The translations under genes were made by a program, and so were the position numbers. Below are positions 1 through 10,200 of a stretch of DNA of 64,000 nt, piece after piece. The DNA lies in NCBI GenBank assembly GCA_963708245.1, contig OY970201.1, positions 248,001 to 312,000 on the forward strand, given 5' to 3'. Position 1 is the stretch's first letter. The number at the start of each line of letters is the position of its first letter. The stretch is from CAVYXK01 sp963708245. Its GTDB lineage: Bacteria; Pseudomonadota; Alphaproteobacteria; Acetobacterales; Acetobacteraceae. The notes beneath the pieces were generated by a model, which was given only the letters and a program-made list of their open reading frames with translations, did not search any database and was not told the origin of the DNA.

Positions 1-58
1 TGTATACCGGATGTGCAAGAGTCCTTAATTGCTGGCCCAATCAGCGGAGCCGTGAACC

Positions 59-1447
59 ATGTCGAACGCCCTCCAAGCCGCTGCCGCCCATGCGGTCGGA
101 TACCTTGGATCGCTTCGATCTCGCCCGGTCGCCGCGACGGCGACTGTCGCTGAGCTGCGGCGGCGATTGGGGAGATCGCTCCCGCAAACAGGAATGCTGG
201 CTGAGGCGGTGATCGATGAGCTCGTCCGCGATACCGAGGGTGGCATTATTGGCTCGGGCAGCGGCCGATTTTTCGGTTGGGTGATCGGCGGCACACTGCC
301 GGTGGCCCTCGCGGCGGATTGGCTCACTTCCGCCTGGGACCAGAACGGTGCATCGAACCTGACTGCGCCGGCCGAGGCTGTCGTCGAGGAAGTGTGCGGC
401 GCTTGGGCAAAGGAGCTTTTTGGCATACCTCAATCGGCATCGTTTGCCTTCGTGACGGGCTGCCAGATGGCACACACGACGGCGCTTGCTGCCGCCCGGC
501 ACAAGCTGTTGCGCGATCGCGGCTGGGATGTCGAACGATCGGGTCTGTTCGGCGCGCCGCCACTCAAACTCCTCACGACGCAGAACCGGCACGAGTCGAT
601 CCTGCGCTCCTGTCGCCTTCTCGGCATCGGCACGGATGCAATCGAATACGTACCGTCCGACGATATGGGGCGTATACAAGTTAGCCGCCTCGAGGAGGCA
701 CTTGGACGGTACACCGAGAAGCCCGCAGTCGTTTGCCTCCAGGCCGGCGACTTGAACACGGGGGTCTTCGATCCCTTCGGGCGAGCCTGTCAGGTCGCCC
801 ATGCCGCGAAGGCGTGGGTCCACATCGATGGTGCGATCGGGCTGTGGGTGGCGGCGAGCAAGCGCTATCGCCACCTGCTCGACGGCGCGCAAGACGCGGA
901 TTCCTGGGCCACAGACGGGCACAAATGGTTGAACGTGCCGTTCGACTCGGGTCTCGTCTTCGTCAAGCGCGCAGGCGCGCATCGTGCGGCCTTTGCGCAA
1001 GACACGAGTTATTCGGTTCCGCATGAGGAGCTCCGCAATCAGAAGGACTGGAATCCGGAATGGTCCCGGCGTGCACGCGGCTTCGTGGTCTATGCGGCGA
1101 TGCGCGCGCTCGGTAGCTCGGGAATCGGCGAGATTGTTGAACGCTGCTGTGCACATGCCGCTCGGCTGGTTGACGGCATCGGTCGCCTTCCCGGTGCCGA
1201 GGTCGTGGCAGCACCCACGATCAACCAGGGGCTGGTACGTTTTCTCGCCGAAGACGGCGATCACGACGGGATGACCGACAATCTGATACGCCAGATCCAG
1301 CGCAGGGGTGTCGCTTGGTTCGGCGGTGCCACATGGCGCGGCATGCGCGTGATGCGGATCTCCGTGTGTAACTGGATGACGACCGACGACGACATCGAGC
1401 GGACCCTGGCGAGTGTGCGCGAGGCACTTGCCGCCGCGCACGCCTGA
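59..1447 (+). CDS. PLP-dependent decarboxylase / aspartate aminotransferase-fold protein
   Basis: 462-aa fold-type I PLP enzyme of the group II decarboxylase family (glutamate, aromatic amino acid and related decarboxylases). The cofactor site is visible: HIDGAIGLW supplies the Asp that contacts the PLP ring nitrogen, and TDGHKWLNVPFD holds the Schiff-base lysine. The family would decarboxylate an amino acid in the cytosol; the substrate cannot be read from the sequence. The ATG follows directly on a short leader at the window edge. An ogt gene begins 15 bp downstream on the same strand, so the two are probably co-transcribed. Full length for the family, with no sign of decay. Confidence 0.85.
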   Translation: MSNALQAAAAHAVGYLGSLRSRPVAATATVAELRRRLGRSLPQTGMLAEAVIDELVRDTEGGIIGSGSGRFFGWVIGGTLPVALAADWLTSAWDQNGASNLTAPAEAVVEEVCGAWAKELFGIPQSASFAFVTGCQMAHTTALAAARHKLLRDRGWDVERSGLFGAPPLKLLTTQNRHESILRSCRLLGIGTDAIEYVPSDDMGRIQVSRLEEALGRYTEKPAVVCLQAGDLNTGVFDPFGRACQVAHAAKAWVHIDGAIGLWVAASKRYRHLLDGAQDADSWATDGHKWLNVPFDSGLVFVKRAGAHRAAFAQDTSYSVPHEELRNQKDWNPEWSRRARGFVVYAAMRALGSSGIGEIVERCCAHAARLVDGIGRLPGAEVVAAPTINQGLVRFLAEDGDHDGMTDNLIRQIQRRGVAWFGGATWRGMRVMRISVCNWMTTDDDIERTLASVREALAAAHA

Positions 1448-1462
1448 GCACGTCGCGCTGAG

Positions 1463-2104
1463 ATGACGAGGGTGTGCCTTCTGTTCGGCGAGATTGACTC
1501 ACCGATCGGCGGGATCCTCGTCGCATCCGCGGGCGAGAAGGTGTGCGCCGTCGAATTCGCTGACCACGAGCGCCAAATGCTGACGAGATTGCGCATGCGG
1601 TACGGCGACTTCAAGCGGGTCACAACGGCAGATCCGGGTGCTGTCTGCCCACAGATCCGCGCCTACCTGCACGGCACGTTCGATGCGCTCGACGAGATCG
1701 AGGTGGATGGCGGCGGGACGGATTTTCAGCGCAAGGTCTGGGCGGAATTGCGCAGGATCGCACCTGGCGAAGTCGTGACCTATGGCGCACTGGCGCGGCG
1801 GCTCGATATTCCACGATCCGTTCGTGCGGTCGCGCGCGCAAACGCGCTCAACCCGGTCAATATCGCGGTGCCCTGCCACCGCGTGATCGGTGCGAACGGC
1901 ACGCTGACCGGTTATTCCGGCGGGCTCGCGCGCAAACGCTGGCTACTGGAGCATGAGGGAGCGAGCCTGAGGGGGCATGAGGGGAATGGCTACCGGACCA
2001 GAGGTCTGGCGCAGCGCGCTATCGCATCATCCACAGCGTCCCGATCACGATCGTCGGCAGCGTCAGCGGTGCGCCGACGACGAAATAGTCCCAGAAGCCG
2101 ATGA
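1463..2104 (+). CDS. ogt: Methylated-DNA--protein-cysteine methyltransferase (Ogt/MGMT type)
   Basis: Repairs O6-alkylguanine by irreversible transfer of the alkyl group to its own cysteine. The active site is clear: IAVPCHRVIG places the acceptor Cys at about residue 138. The DNA-binding helix-turn-helix segment (VTYGALARRLDIPRSVRAVARA) lies just before it. The usual family end is the RKRWLLEHE segment at about residue 165. Here the frame runs about 45 residues further, into low-complexity Arg/Ser-rich sequence antisense to the last 86 bp of the neighbouring permease gene. The natural stop has probably been lost. The catalytic part is intact. Confidence 0.88.
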   Translation: MTRVCLLFGEIDSPIGGILVASAGEKVCAVEFADHERQMLTRLRMRYGDFKRVTTADPGAVCPQIRAYLHGTFDALDEIEVDGGGTDFQRKVWAELRRIAPGEVVTYGALARRLDIPRSVRAVARANALNPVNIAVPCHRVIGANGTLTGYSGGLARKRWLLEHEGASLRGHEGNGYRTRGLAQRAIASSTASRSRSSAASAVRRRRNSPRSR

Positions 2105-3368
2105 TAACCCCGCGCGCGGCCGCGCGCTGCACCACGATCAGGTTCGCCACCGAGCCGAGGATGGAGAAGTTGCCGGCGAGCGTCGCCGCCATTGCTACGG
2201 TCAGCCAGGCGCGGGTAGGGTCGGGCAGGCCCTGCACGAACGGCTTCAGCACCAGGACCGCCGGGACGTTGCTGACGATGTTCGACAACACCGCCGTCGC
2301 CGCGCTCAGCATGGGCACGCGCTCCAGCTGCAGCCGACCCACCGCCGCAACCACGTCCGGCGTCAGCAGCGCGTGCTGCGCGCCGGCCACGATGATGAAC
2401 AGGCCGGCGAACATCAGCAGCAACGACCAGTCGATTGCTGCGTACACGCGCGCGCTGCGCACTCGTCGCGTCAGCAACAGCAGTCCGCCCACGATGATCG
2501 CCGCCTTGGCCGGCGGCTGCCCGGCGAAGAACAACGCCACCATCGCCAGCATCGCACGGACGATCAGGAACCGGTTGGGGCGCGCGCGGGGGCCGTCGGC
2601 GGTCATCCTGTTGGGGCGCCGGAACTCGCGCCCATAGGCGACGGCGATCAGAGCCATCGTCAGCAGCAGGCCCACGGCCGCGACCGGCGCGAGTGCGGCG
2701 GCGAAATGCGTGTAGCCTATGCCCGAGAAGCTGCCGATCATGATGTTCTGCGGGTTCCCGGTGATGGTCGCGGTGGACCCGACATTGCTCGCCATCGCCA
2801 CCGCCAGGAGGTATGGCGCCGGCCGCCGCCCCAGCGCCAGGGTCAGGTTCAGCACCAGCGGCGACAGCACCAGGCATATCGCGTCGTTGACCAGGAAGGC
2901 CGAGAACACACCCGAGATCGCCGTCACCGCCGCCAGCAGCACAAGCGGGCCGTGGGCGCGGCGCATCACCCATGCGGTTACGACATCGAAAAATCCCGAC
3001 AGCTGCAGGTTGGCCACCACGATCATCATGCCGAGCAACAACGTCAGCGTGTCGAGGTCGACGACGCGATAAGCGTCCTCCAGCGGCAGCGCGCGCGCCA
3101 GCACCATCATGCAAGCACCCACCAGCGCGACGCCTGCGCGGTCGATGGCGAGGAAGGGAATGCGCCCGACCGCGAGCGCGATGTAGCTACCGGCGAAAAT
3201 TACCCCGGCGGCGACGGTGCCGGCGTCGCGCCCGGCCAGACTCGCCGGCGCGAGCCAAGGTGCGAGTGCCGCCGCCACGGCCAGCGCCACCACCAGCACC
3301 ACGGTGCCGATGCTGAGCAGCCGGTGCGCCGGGTTGCGGCCGGGCGATGCGGCGGTCCGGTCATCCAA
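2019..3368 (-). CDS. ArsB/NhaD-superfamily (SLC13-like) anion permease
   Basis: Polytopic inner-membrane carrier of the ArsB/NhaD (citrate/anion transporter) superfamily, with about 11-12 hydrophobic segments. Recognisable parts are SGVFSAFLVNDAICLVLSP and SNVGSTATITGNPQNIMIG in the first half, and the matching repeat SNIVSNVPAVLV plus GNFSILGSVANLIV in the second. These two inverted halves with an NxP/TG-NPQ motif are typical. A TTG at 3368 overlaps the stop of the upstream MFS remnant and gives about 449 aa. An upstream ATG at 3473 would add 35 Arg-rich residues and seems unlikely. The transported ion is not deducible. Confidence 0.75.
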   Translation of the reverse strand: MDDRTAASPGRNPAHRLLSIGTVVLVVALAVAAALAPWLAPASLAGRDAGTVAAGVIFAGSYIALAVGRIPFLAIDRAGVALVGACMMVLARALPLEDAYRVVDLDTLTLLLGMMIVVANLQLSGFFDVVTAWVMRRAHGPLVLLAAVTAISGVFSAFLVNDAICLVLSPLVLNLTLALGRRPAPYLLAVAMASNVGSTATITGNPQNIMIGSFSGIGYTHFAAALAPVAAVGLLLTMALIAVAYGREFRRPNRMTADGPRARPNRFLIVRAMLAMVALFFAGQPPAKAAIIVGGLLLLTRRVRSARVYAAIDWSLLLMFAGLFIIVAGAQHALLTPDVVAAVGRLQLERVPMLSAATAVLSNIVSNVPAVLVLKPFVQGLPDPTRAWLTVAMAATLAGNFSILGSVANLIVVQRAAARGVIIGFWDYFVVGAPLTLPTIVIGTLWMMR

Positions 3369-4529
3369 GGGTCGGCTGGCGCGCCGGCGCCGGGCTGCCT
3401 TCCCCCGCGCGTTCCGCCCAGCCGCGCGTCTCGGGCACCGTGAACCAAAGCACCAGCAGCGCCACGCCCGCACAGCCGGCGAGGAACAGGAACGCGGCGT
3501 CGAAGCCCGCGCCGTTCACCACGAAACCGGCCACCGCGTTGCTCAGCGCTGCTCCCAGCCCCCAGGAGGCCGAGGACACGCCCTGCGCCAGGTTGTAGCG
3601 CCCGCTGCCCTCGGTTACGTCGGCGATTACCACCGGGAACAGCGCGCCGAAAATGCCCGCGCCCACACCGTCCAGCGCCTGGATCGCCACCAATGCCACC
3701 GGGTCGCGCACCAGCGTGTAGAGCACGCCGCGGATCGGCAGCGCCGCGAAGCCGATTAGCAGCAGCCGCTTGCGTCCCCACGCATCGGCGCGACGCCCCA
3801 CCAGCACGCCATCGGCACCATCACCGCCTGCGCCGTGATGATGCATGCCGCCACGAAGGGCGCTCCGGCGCGGGAGTCGGCGCCGGACAGCTTCTCGCCG
3901 AGCAGCGGCAACATCGCCGCGTTGGCGAAGTGGAACAGCGTGATAGCCGCGGTGAACGCCAGCAGCGGACGGTTGCGCGCGAGCACCAGCAGCCCGTCGC
4001 GCTCGCTGCGCCCGCGGTCGCCGTCGTCGGCACCGCGCGCCAGCACCTGGTCGATGTCCTCCGCATGAATACGCGCGAGCGGCACCAGCACGCCAAGCGC
4101 CAGCAGCGCGGCCATCCACAGCACCGCCCCTGGGCCGATTAGCCAACCGGCGATGCCGGCGGCGACGGCGGTGATCACGTTGCCGGCATGGTTGAACGCC
4201 TCGTTGCGGCCCACCCGGGCGGTGAACCGCGCGCGCCCGACGATGCCCAGGCTGATGGCGGCGACGGCGGCCGGAAACACCGCGTCGGCGGCGCCATTCG
4301 CTGCCTGCGCCGCCATGACCGGCCAGAAGCTCGGCAACAGGGCGATCGCGATCGCTGCCACCGCGACCAGGACGGAAGCCGCGCCGATTGGGGTGCGCTT
4401 AGCGCGCAGCGAGTCCACGAGTGCGCCGGCGGGCGCGCGCGCCAGCACGGTGGATATCCCGCCGACGGTTAGCGCCACGCCGGCGGAGCCGGAAACGCCG
4501 TGACGTCTCGGCCGGTTTGGTGGCCGCAT
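3361..4529 (-). pseudogene. MFS transporter, 5'-truncated and frameshifted
   Basis: The major facilitator signature loops are present: LARAPAGALVDSLRAKR after helix 2 and GRRADAWGRKRLLLIGFAALP in the second half. The N-terminal helix or helices are missing, because homology starts abruptly near 4490 at SAGVALTVGGIST. The reading frame breaks near 3807. One frame reads ...AVMVPMACWWG then runs to a stop at 3756; the continuation (VLVGRRADAWGRK...) lies in the next frame down to 3361. One missing base in the GCGTGCTGG stretch explains it. Even if that base were a sequencing error, the lost 5' end would leave the gene non-functional. The downstream permease start overlaps its stop. Confidence 0.75.
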
Positions 4530-4550
4530 TCAGCCCGCGATCGGGCGCAC

Positions 4551-5155
4551 CATTCGTTTGCTAAGGAGGCGGACGATCTGCTCGTTACGCTGCGGGCGTC
4601 GCATCGCTGTGTGATCTACAGTCGGCCTACGCCGGGAGACATGCTCGGACAGGACTTCGATCGACCCAGGCCACCTTTCGCTCCAGCTGCTCCACGAGTT
4701 CGGGATTCCCAAGGACGCTGATTTCTATCTGTGTGGTCCGCCCCGCTTCCTCGAGGATTTCCAGAAAGGCTTGGCGGCATGGGGCATTCCCCTGGCCCAG
4801 GGTCCACGTCGAAGTGTTCGGGCCCGCGTCCACTCGCACGCCGGGCATCGCCAGCGTCGCCGCAGCCTTACCTCATCGTCCTGACGGTCCTGCGGGCGGC
4901 GGACCCATGGTGACGTTCTTGCGAAGCGGTCTCGCCGTGCCATGGGACTCCCGCTTCGTCAGCCTGCTCGAATTGGCGGAAGCCTGCGCCATTCCCGTGC
5001 GTTGGGCCTGCCGATCGAGCGTATGCCACAATTGCGAGAGCGGCTTGATTGAAGGCGAACTCGCCTACGCGCCAGAGCCGTTGGACCCGCCAGCCGAAGG
5101 CAATGCGCTCATCTGCTGCTCAGCGCCAAAAACCGCCGTCGCGCTCGACCTGTAG
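4551..5155 (+). pseudogene. 3' remnant of a MOSC / FAD-binding oxidoreductase / 2Fe-2S ferredoxin protein
   Basis: Only the C-terminal third of a MOSC-FAD oxidoreductase-ferredoxin multidomain protein remains, spread over three frames. The frame starting at 4551 reads HSFAKEADDLL...GDMLGQDFD. After a shift near 4665 the next frame reads LHEFGIPKDADFYLCGPP, the NAD-binding end of the reductase. After a second shift near 4800 (an extra G in a GGG run) comes VHVEVFGPAST, followed by a plant-type ferredoxin domain. The 2Fe-2S cysteine pattern is CRSSVCHNCESG, with the fourth Cys in ALICCSAP. The MOSC and most of the FAD domain are absent. It abuts the 5'-truncated MFS gene head to head. Confidence 0.75.
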
Positions 5156-5584
5156 TGGGTGCTGCAAAATTCTTGGAGACCGTGTGAAACCCCGTGCCGT
5201 AACGGCAACGAGCAGTCCTGCTGCGTCGCGCAGGGCCATGTTGAATCTTCCGTATCCGCAGAGGATCATTCGCGATAGAATATTGCACGGCCGCTGTTGA
5301 CGACCTCGTCTTCACACGATCTGCTTGAATTTCGCACGGGGTCAGATGTCTGCTCTCACCCAATGCGGTCATCGGAGAGGGCGTTGGACTCAGGTGTCCT
5401 GAAGATGGGCAGGATCACCGGGGTCGAGCGGGCAGGCCACTCTGGCGCGCATCCTCCTCAATATAAGTCGGCGTCCAACTTTGACCCCGGGCAAAATGCC
5501 GATTCCTCTTGTATTATCAACGCAATGGACCCGCCTGGGTGAGGTCAAGGTTGGACGCCGATCTACAGGTCAATCGTCTCGCGT
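5156..5584. other. Gene-free stretch with an imperfect inverted repeat
   Basis: No credible coding region on either strand: the open frames are short and have no recognisable family features. The only structure seen is the pair of 20-bp inverted arms listed separately. The region sits between a gene remnant and the aldo/keto reductase 3' end, which fits eroded mobile or deleted DNA. Confidence 0.6.
5467..5562. repeat. 20-bp imperfect inverted repeat (mobile-element-like ends)
   Basis: Arm 5467-5486 (gtcggcgtccaactttgacc) is the reverse complement of arm 5543-5562 (ggtcaaggttggacgccgat) with two mismatches. The spacer is 56 bp. GTCAA-TTGGACGCC motifs resemble the multiple terminal repeats of IS21-type elements; that link is from memory and unverified. 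No transposase is present between or beside the arms. Confidence 0.45.
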
Positions 5585-6526
5585 TCACCGACTTCTGGGA
5601 ATAAACCCAGGCACGCCGGTCTCTACTACGGCATTGTATCGGATCGTCGTCGTGACTCCGTTCCGAATCTCCTGCATGGCGTCTTCCGGCAGGGTCGAAA
5701 GCTCAAAGTTCTCCTGGATGCGGGCGGGTGTAACTGAGGTAGTCAGGAACGCGGTGCCGCGCTGTACCGCCCAGGCAAGCAAGACTTGGGCAGGGGTTTT
5801 CCTGACACGCTGTGCGATGGCGATGATCACCGGATGATCCACCAATCTGGGCTCCATTCCATGCCCCAACGCCGCAAATGCAAGCAGCACAATCCCATAT
5901 CGTTGACAATATTCGAGCAAATCCCATTCCGGGAGATACGGATGGGATTCGACCTCTACGACCGCCGGCTTGATTCGCGCGGCTTCAACAATCTCTTGCA
6001 GTTTCTCCAAATTGATATTTGATAAGCCGATTGTTTTGCACTGGCCCTCGTCCACCAAGCACTCCAGCGCCTGCCACGTCTCCACTAATGTCACCCCAGG
6101 ATCATAGATAACCTGGCCGCGCTCGTCCCTCGGGTCCTGCTCGTCGCCCGGTTGGAAGGCAAAGGGGGTATGGACGAGATAGCAATCGACATAGTCGAGT
6201 CGGAGTCGCTGGCGACTCGCCTCGAAGGCGGGTTTGACCCGCTCAGGACGATGATTGTTATTCCAGAGCTTCGTGGTGACGAACACATCCTTCCGCTGAA
6301 TCGTCCCCGCCTTAAACACCTCCTGCATCGCATCGCCGACCGCTTGTTCATTGCGATAGCGCTCCGAGCAATCGAAGTGACGAAACCCCACTCCCAATGC
6401 GGTCTTGGTTGCCTGTCCGGTCGCGAGGGGATCCGGAATCAACGTACCAAACCCGAGGGCAGGAATTGCACCAGATCCGTGGGCGAGGGAGATCTTTGCA
6501 TAGCGAAGAGTGTCGGTCGCTGCCAT
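5585..6526 (-). CDS. Aldo/keto reductase
   Basis: 313-aa NAD(P)H-dependent oxidoreductase of the AKR superfamily, a cytosolic (alpha/beta)8 barrel that reduces carbonyls. The catalytic tetrad is complete: Asp52 and Tyr57 in HFDCSERYRNE, Lys86 in TTKLWN and His119 in YLVHTPF. The cofactor-binding end carries KTPAQVLLAWAVQRG and TSVTPARIQENFE, close to the usual IPKS/RIxEN pattern. Length is normal and the frame is clean, although decayed genes lie on both sides. The start ATG at 6526 gives the expected N-terminus. The physiological substrate is unknown. Confidence 0.85.
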   Translation of the reverse strand: MAATDTLRYAKISLAHGSGAIPALGFGTLIPDPLATGQATKTALGVGFRHFDCSERYRNEQAVGDAMQEVFKAGTIQRKDVFVTTKLWNNNHRPERVKPAFEASRQRLRLDYVDCYLVHTPFAFQPGDEQDPRDERGQVIYDPGVTLVETWQALECLVDEGQCKTIGLSNINLEKLQEIVEAARIKPAVVEVESHPYLPEWDLLEYCQRYGIVLLAFAALGHGMEPRLVDHPVIIAIAQRVRKTPAQVLLAWAVQRGTAFLTTSVTPARIQENFELSTLPEDAMQEIRNGVTTTIRYNAVVETGVPGFIPRSR

Positions 6527-6600
6527 GCTTGTACTCCTCCGTTCTGAGATCTAGCTCGGCACGAGGAAGCGTTGGATCGCCACCTCGCGCCGTTTGCATT

Positions 6601-7048
6601 TCACCGCATCAGCTCGACCCATTGAGCGCGCGAAGGCCCTGGCTCAAACGCATCGCCGAAGTATTGGGTCTCGCGGGCCACCTTCCCATCTTTGAACTCC
6701 ATGATGCTCACCGTGTAATACCAACCGCCCCTGTATTTGACTCGCCATGCGCTCCGGTAGGGCGGAAAAGCGAAGCGCATTCCGCCGCCTTTCGCCATGC
6801 AAGGGTCAACATCAAAGGCCCCTGGTATAAGACGGTTGCCCGTCGTAAGTAAGGACGAATTCAGTGACCCAGAGGTCGGCAGCGCCGAGGATACGCCGCA
6901 CGGTGAAGCGCTTCATGTTCGGCTGTGCGAAGCGAGACGCCTGAATATTGCGCCGGCCGCGGATGCGCTCGGCCGACTGCGGATACTCAAGCACAGCGTC
7001 CTCTCGGTAGATTTGGTGTTCCACCTCGAAGTCATCGCGTCGGATGCA
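6601..7048 (-). pseudogene. SnoaL/NTF2-like protein, split by a 91-bp insertion
   Basis: Two parts of one SnoaL-like (nuclear transport factor 2 fold) protein are separated. The upstream part (about 7048-6829) reads EHQIYREDAVLEYPQSAERI...TEFVLTYDGQPSYT. The downstream part reads YYTVSIMEFKDGKVARETQYFGD and ends at 6601. Between them the frame hits a stop (AGGGGCCTTTGA) inside inserted DNA. The first 15-25 codons of the family are also not evident upstream of 7048. Such small proteins are usually ligand-binding or isomerase-like; the role of this one is unknown and the gene is broken. Confidence 0.7.
6727..6828. repeat. 91-bp insertion with short flanking direct repeats and a REP-like core
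   Basis: Direct repeats gcccctgtat (6727-6736) and gcccctggtat (6818-6828) flank the DNA that splits the SnoaL-like frame. The first 91 bp therefore look like an insertion with a roughly 10-bp target duplication. The core at 6757-6786 (gtagggcgg...ccgcc) is a partly palindromic 30-mer. A 2-mismatch copy lies at 29402-29431. Confidence 0.55.
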
Positions 7049-7271
7049 GCCCAGTGGGCATCCAATGCCGGTCGAATCTCCCGGTCTTACATTTCAATCT
7101 TCCCTCGCGTCACCGGTGCACCACATTGGGGGCTTCGCAATGACACAATTCGCGCTCCAGCGATACCGGGTATTAGCCACCTCCCACAAGGGGAGGAGCG
7201 ACGTCATACCAGCCCGACCGAAAGAATGCCTCTCGACCGCTCACCGCCGCTCCTAAACTAATCAAGCCAAA

Positions 7272-10200
7272 TCAAGCCGCCTTCAGCGTCTCCAGCCACA
7301 CGCGCTTGGCGTCCTTCTCGCTGATGCTCACGTGCTCGGCGCGACCGCCGGTCTTCTTGTCCGGCTTGCGATAGAAGCCCTTGGACTTGTCGCCGGCCAG
7401 CGCCGTTGCCAGCCGCTCGACGAGTGCCCCCGGGTCGGCCTTCTGATCGCCCGGCAGCCGGCCTAGCGCCTCGGCGAGCTGACTGACCATCCGGTTGTGC
7501 TTGTCTGGATCGACGTGCACCGCGCCGGGCTGCGCGTCCGGCATGGCACCCTCGTTCCACACCTTGTCCTCTGCTCGGATCACGATCGCCTCGGCGAGCG
7601 CGCGCTCATCCGGCAACTTGCCGTCCTTGGCCGGGCGGCTGCCGTATTCTTCCTTTGCCTTCCGCACCCAGGTGGTTGCGAGGTCAAGAGCCAGCTCGTC
7701 GATGTCCTTGACCGACGCCACGCCTCGGATCTGCGCGCCCATCTTCGTGACCAGGTCGCGCAACCCGTCCACCGACAATTCAGGCGGAAGTCCTTGCTCG
7801 GCCAGCAGCTTGCGCAGCAGCTTCTCCACCCGCTGCATGCGCGGCTGGAACGCCTGTTCATCCCCCCAACTCAATTGGAATCGGGCCGGCTCGTACGGCG
7901 TGAGGGCCGAGCCTTTGGTCGGATCCCCATACATCGCGCGATAATTGTCACGCATCATACCAAGCACGCGGTCGGGCGTGTTGGGCTTTGCAGCTACTCG
8001 CGCCGGCGAGGCTGCTGCCTGGCGCGGCACGGCAGTGGCGATCAGGGCGGAGTTGTCGATCTTGCCGCGTGCCGTCTCGAAGCGATCGGCGCGAGCCGCT
8101 TCCTGGCATGCGTCGGCGAACGGCCCTCGGAAATACTGGGCCAGGCCAGGTACGAGCTTGGTCGCCTCGGCGGATCCAAGCTGCGCCATGAGCTGCGGGG
8201 CGTTGACGATGAATTCCTGCATCAGTTTCGTTTCGGCTTCTTTGGGGTATCGCAGCACGTAGCCGCCCATGCGGCCGCTGATCTGCCGCTTGATCTCCTC
8301 TTCATTCGTGTCATCCGACAAGGGCAGAGTTGTCCGGCGAACGTCATTCACCACTGCTTGTCGATAGTCGTTCCCCAGTCCGGGCTTGAACGGCTGCGCT
8401 CCGTTTGCGTAAGCGATCCGCGCCGCGGCATGGGTGAGTTCGTGGATCATCTCGCCGGCGAAGTCGCCGCTGGACTGTGAGGCAAAGAGTGCGACGTGCG
8501 CGACATCGTCGTAGCCGGCGTTCATACGTTTTTCAGGGTCGTTGTAGAGGCCGCTCACCTCGGTGGCGTTGGCAACGTACATCCGCAGCCCGCCACCGTT
8601 GCTGGGATCGCGCGGGGACAGCGAGTTGAGCGCCACCAGATCCAGCACCGGACGCAGATCACGATTGCCATAGAGTTCGGTCAACGCAGCCTGGACCTTG
8701 GCCATGTCGCCGGGGTTTTCGCACTTGACCGCCTGCATCAGCGCATCGACGCTGCTGAGCGTCGGGCTGGTCCCGGTCACGCCCGGCGGGTTGGCCGTGC
8801 CGTGGTCGTAGAACCACTGTTCGGCTGCGACCTTGGTCGAGCCCACCGCGACGTCGTACGCGGACCAATTGCGGCTGTCCTGGATGTCGGTCCGGCCGCC
8901 GGCCTTATGCAGTGCGTCGAGCGCCTGGGTGTTGTCGTTCAGCGCGGCGTGGTGCATCGCGGTGCGGTTGCCCTGTCCTTGCAGGTTCGGGTCGGCCCCC
9001 TTGGTGAGCAGCCTCCTGACCATACTGCCCTGCAGGCTCGCGCGGGGATCATCGCGGTCGCATCGGCGCTTCACCGCCGTGATGATCGGCGGGTCGCCGT
9101 TCTCATCGCACGCGTTCACGTTGCCCGGCGGCACGAGCCGATCGACCAGGTCACCTCGGCTGCGGCCGGCGACGTGCCGCAGCGCCATAGTGCAGAGGGC
9201 AGGGCTTCCGGTGCCGGTTGCGTCGGTCACCATTTTGTCCACTTCCGCTTCTTCGATGGTGTCGGGCGCCGCCTTGATCACTTTGGCATAGGCGGTCCAA
9301 CGCTGGCGCACCTCGCGTGAGGCCAGCGCGGTGTCCACGTGGTCGATATCGGGAAGGGCGCCGTCCGCACGCAGCTTCGCCGCCAACGTCCGGGCGTTGT
9401 CGTAGATCTCCCCCTGCAGCAGCTGACCGGCATCGCCCAGCCGGGGCCTGACATTCGCGATCTCGGCCTCGAGCGAATCGCTGTAACGGTCGATGAATTC
9501 CTGCTCCTCGCGGCTTGGCATGGTCCGCTTGGCCGGGTCGTCCGGCTGCGGCACCAGCTTGCCGTTTGCCGGATCGACGATGATGCCAGGAATGTTGAAA
9601 AGCTGTGCGATGCCGGGGATTCCGCCCTCGTGCGAATTCATGTGCGCGGCGCCCACCGAGACGACGAACTTCGCACCCGGGTTGTCGTCCCGTGCCTTCC
9701 TGATCACGCCCGCGGCGAGCTTGTTCATCCTGGCATCGCGCCGTTCCTTGAAGCCGGCGTGGCTTATGTCCACGCCCGCATCGGCGTCTCCGCCGTCGAT
9801 TCCAAAAACCTTGGCGTTTTGTTCCTTCGCCTTCTGCAGCAGGGCCGAGAAGTTGCGGGCCACCGGCCCGTTCGCCGTCCTGGCCATCTGCTCATCGAGC
9901 GGTTTGATATGCTTCGCGAGTGCATCGGGCATCGGGCTCGCGTTGTTGCCGTCCTCCAGCCAGGCCTTCAGCACGGTCTGCAACGCGGTCGGGATCTCCT
10001 CGATGAACAGCAGGCTGTTGGCCAACGTGCCGCTGTCCAGGCCGTCGCAGAGCATGGCCTTCGACTGCAGGTCGTCGTGCGCGGTTCCCAGGCAGAAACC
10101 GGCTCCCGGGTTTGCCATCAGGGCGGTAAGCCCGGCTGCCTGATCCATGTCGGGGGTCACGGCGGTTGTCGTCGCCGGATCTATCGGCGCATAGACCGTG

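Noticed and set aside
1977..3443. 488-codon open frame on the plus strand opposite the ArsB/NhaD-type permease
   Set aside because: Composition is Arg/His/Gln-rich low complexity, no family features, and it is fully antisense to a clear membrane transporter. It is a high-GC shadow frame.
3366..3473. ATG at 3473 as start of the ArsB/NhaD-type permease
   Set aside because: It would add 35 Arg-rich residues overlapping the MFS coding end; the TTG at 3368 overlapping the stop fits the operon pattern better.
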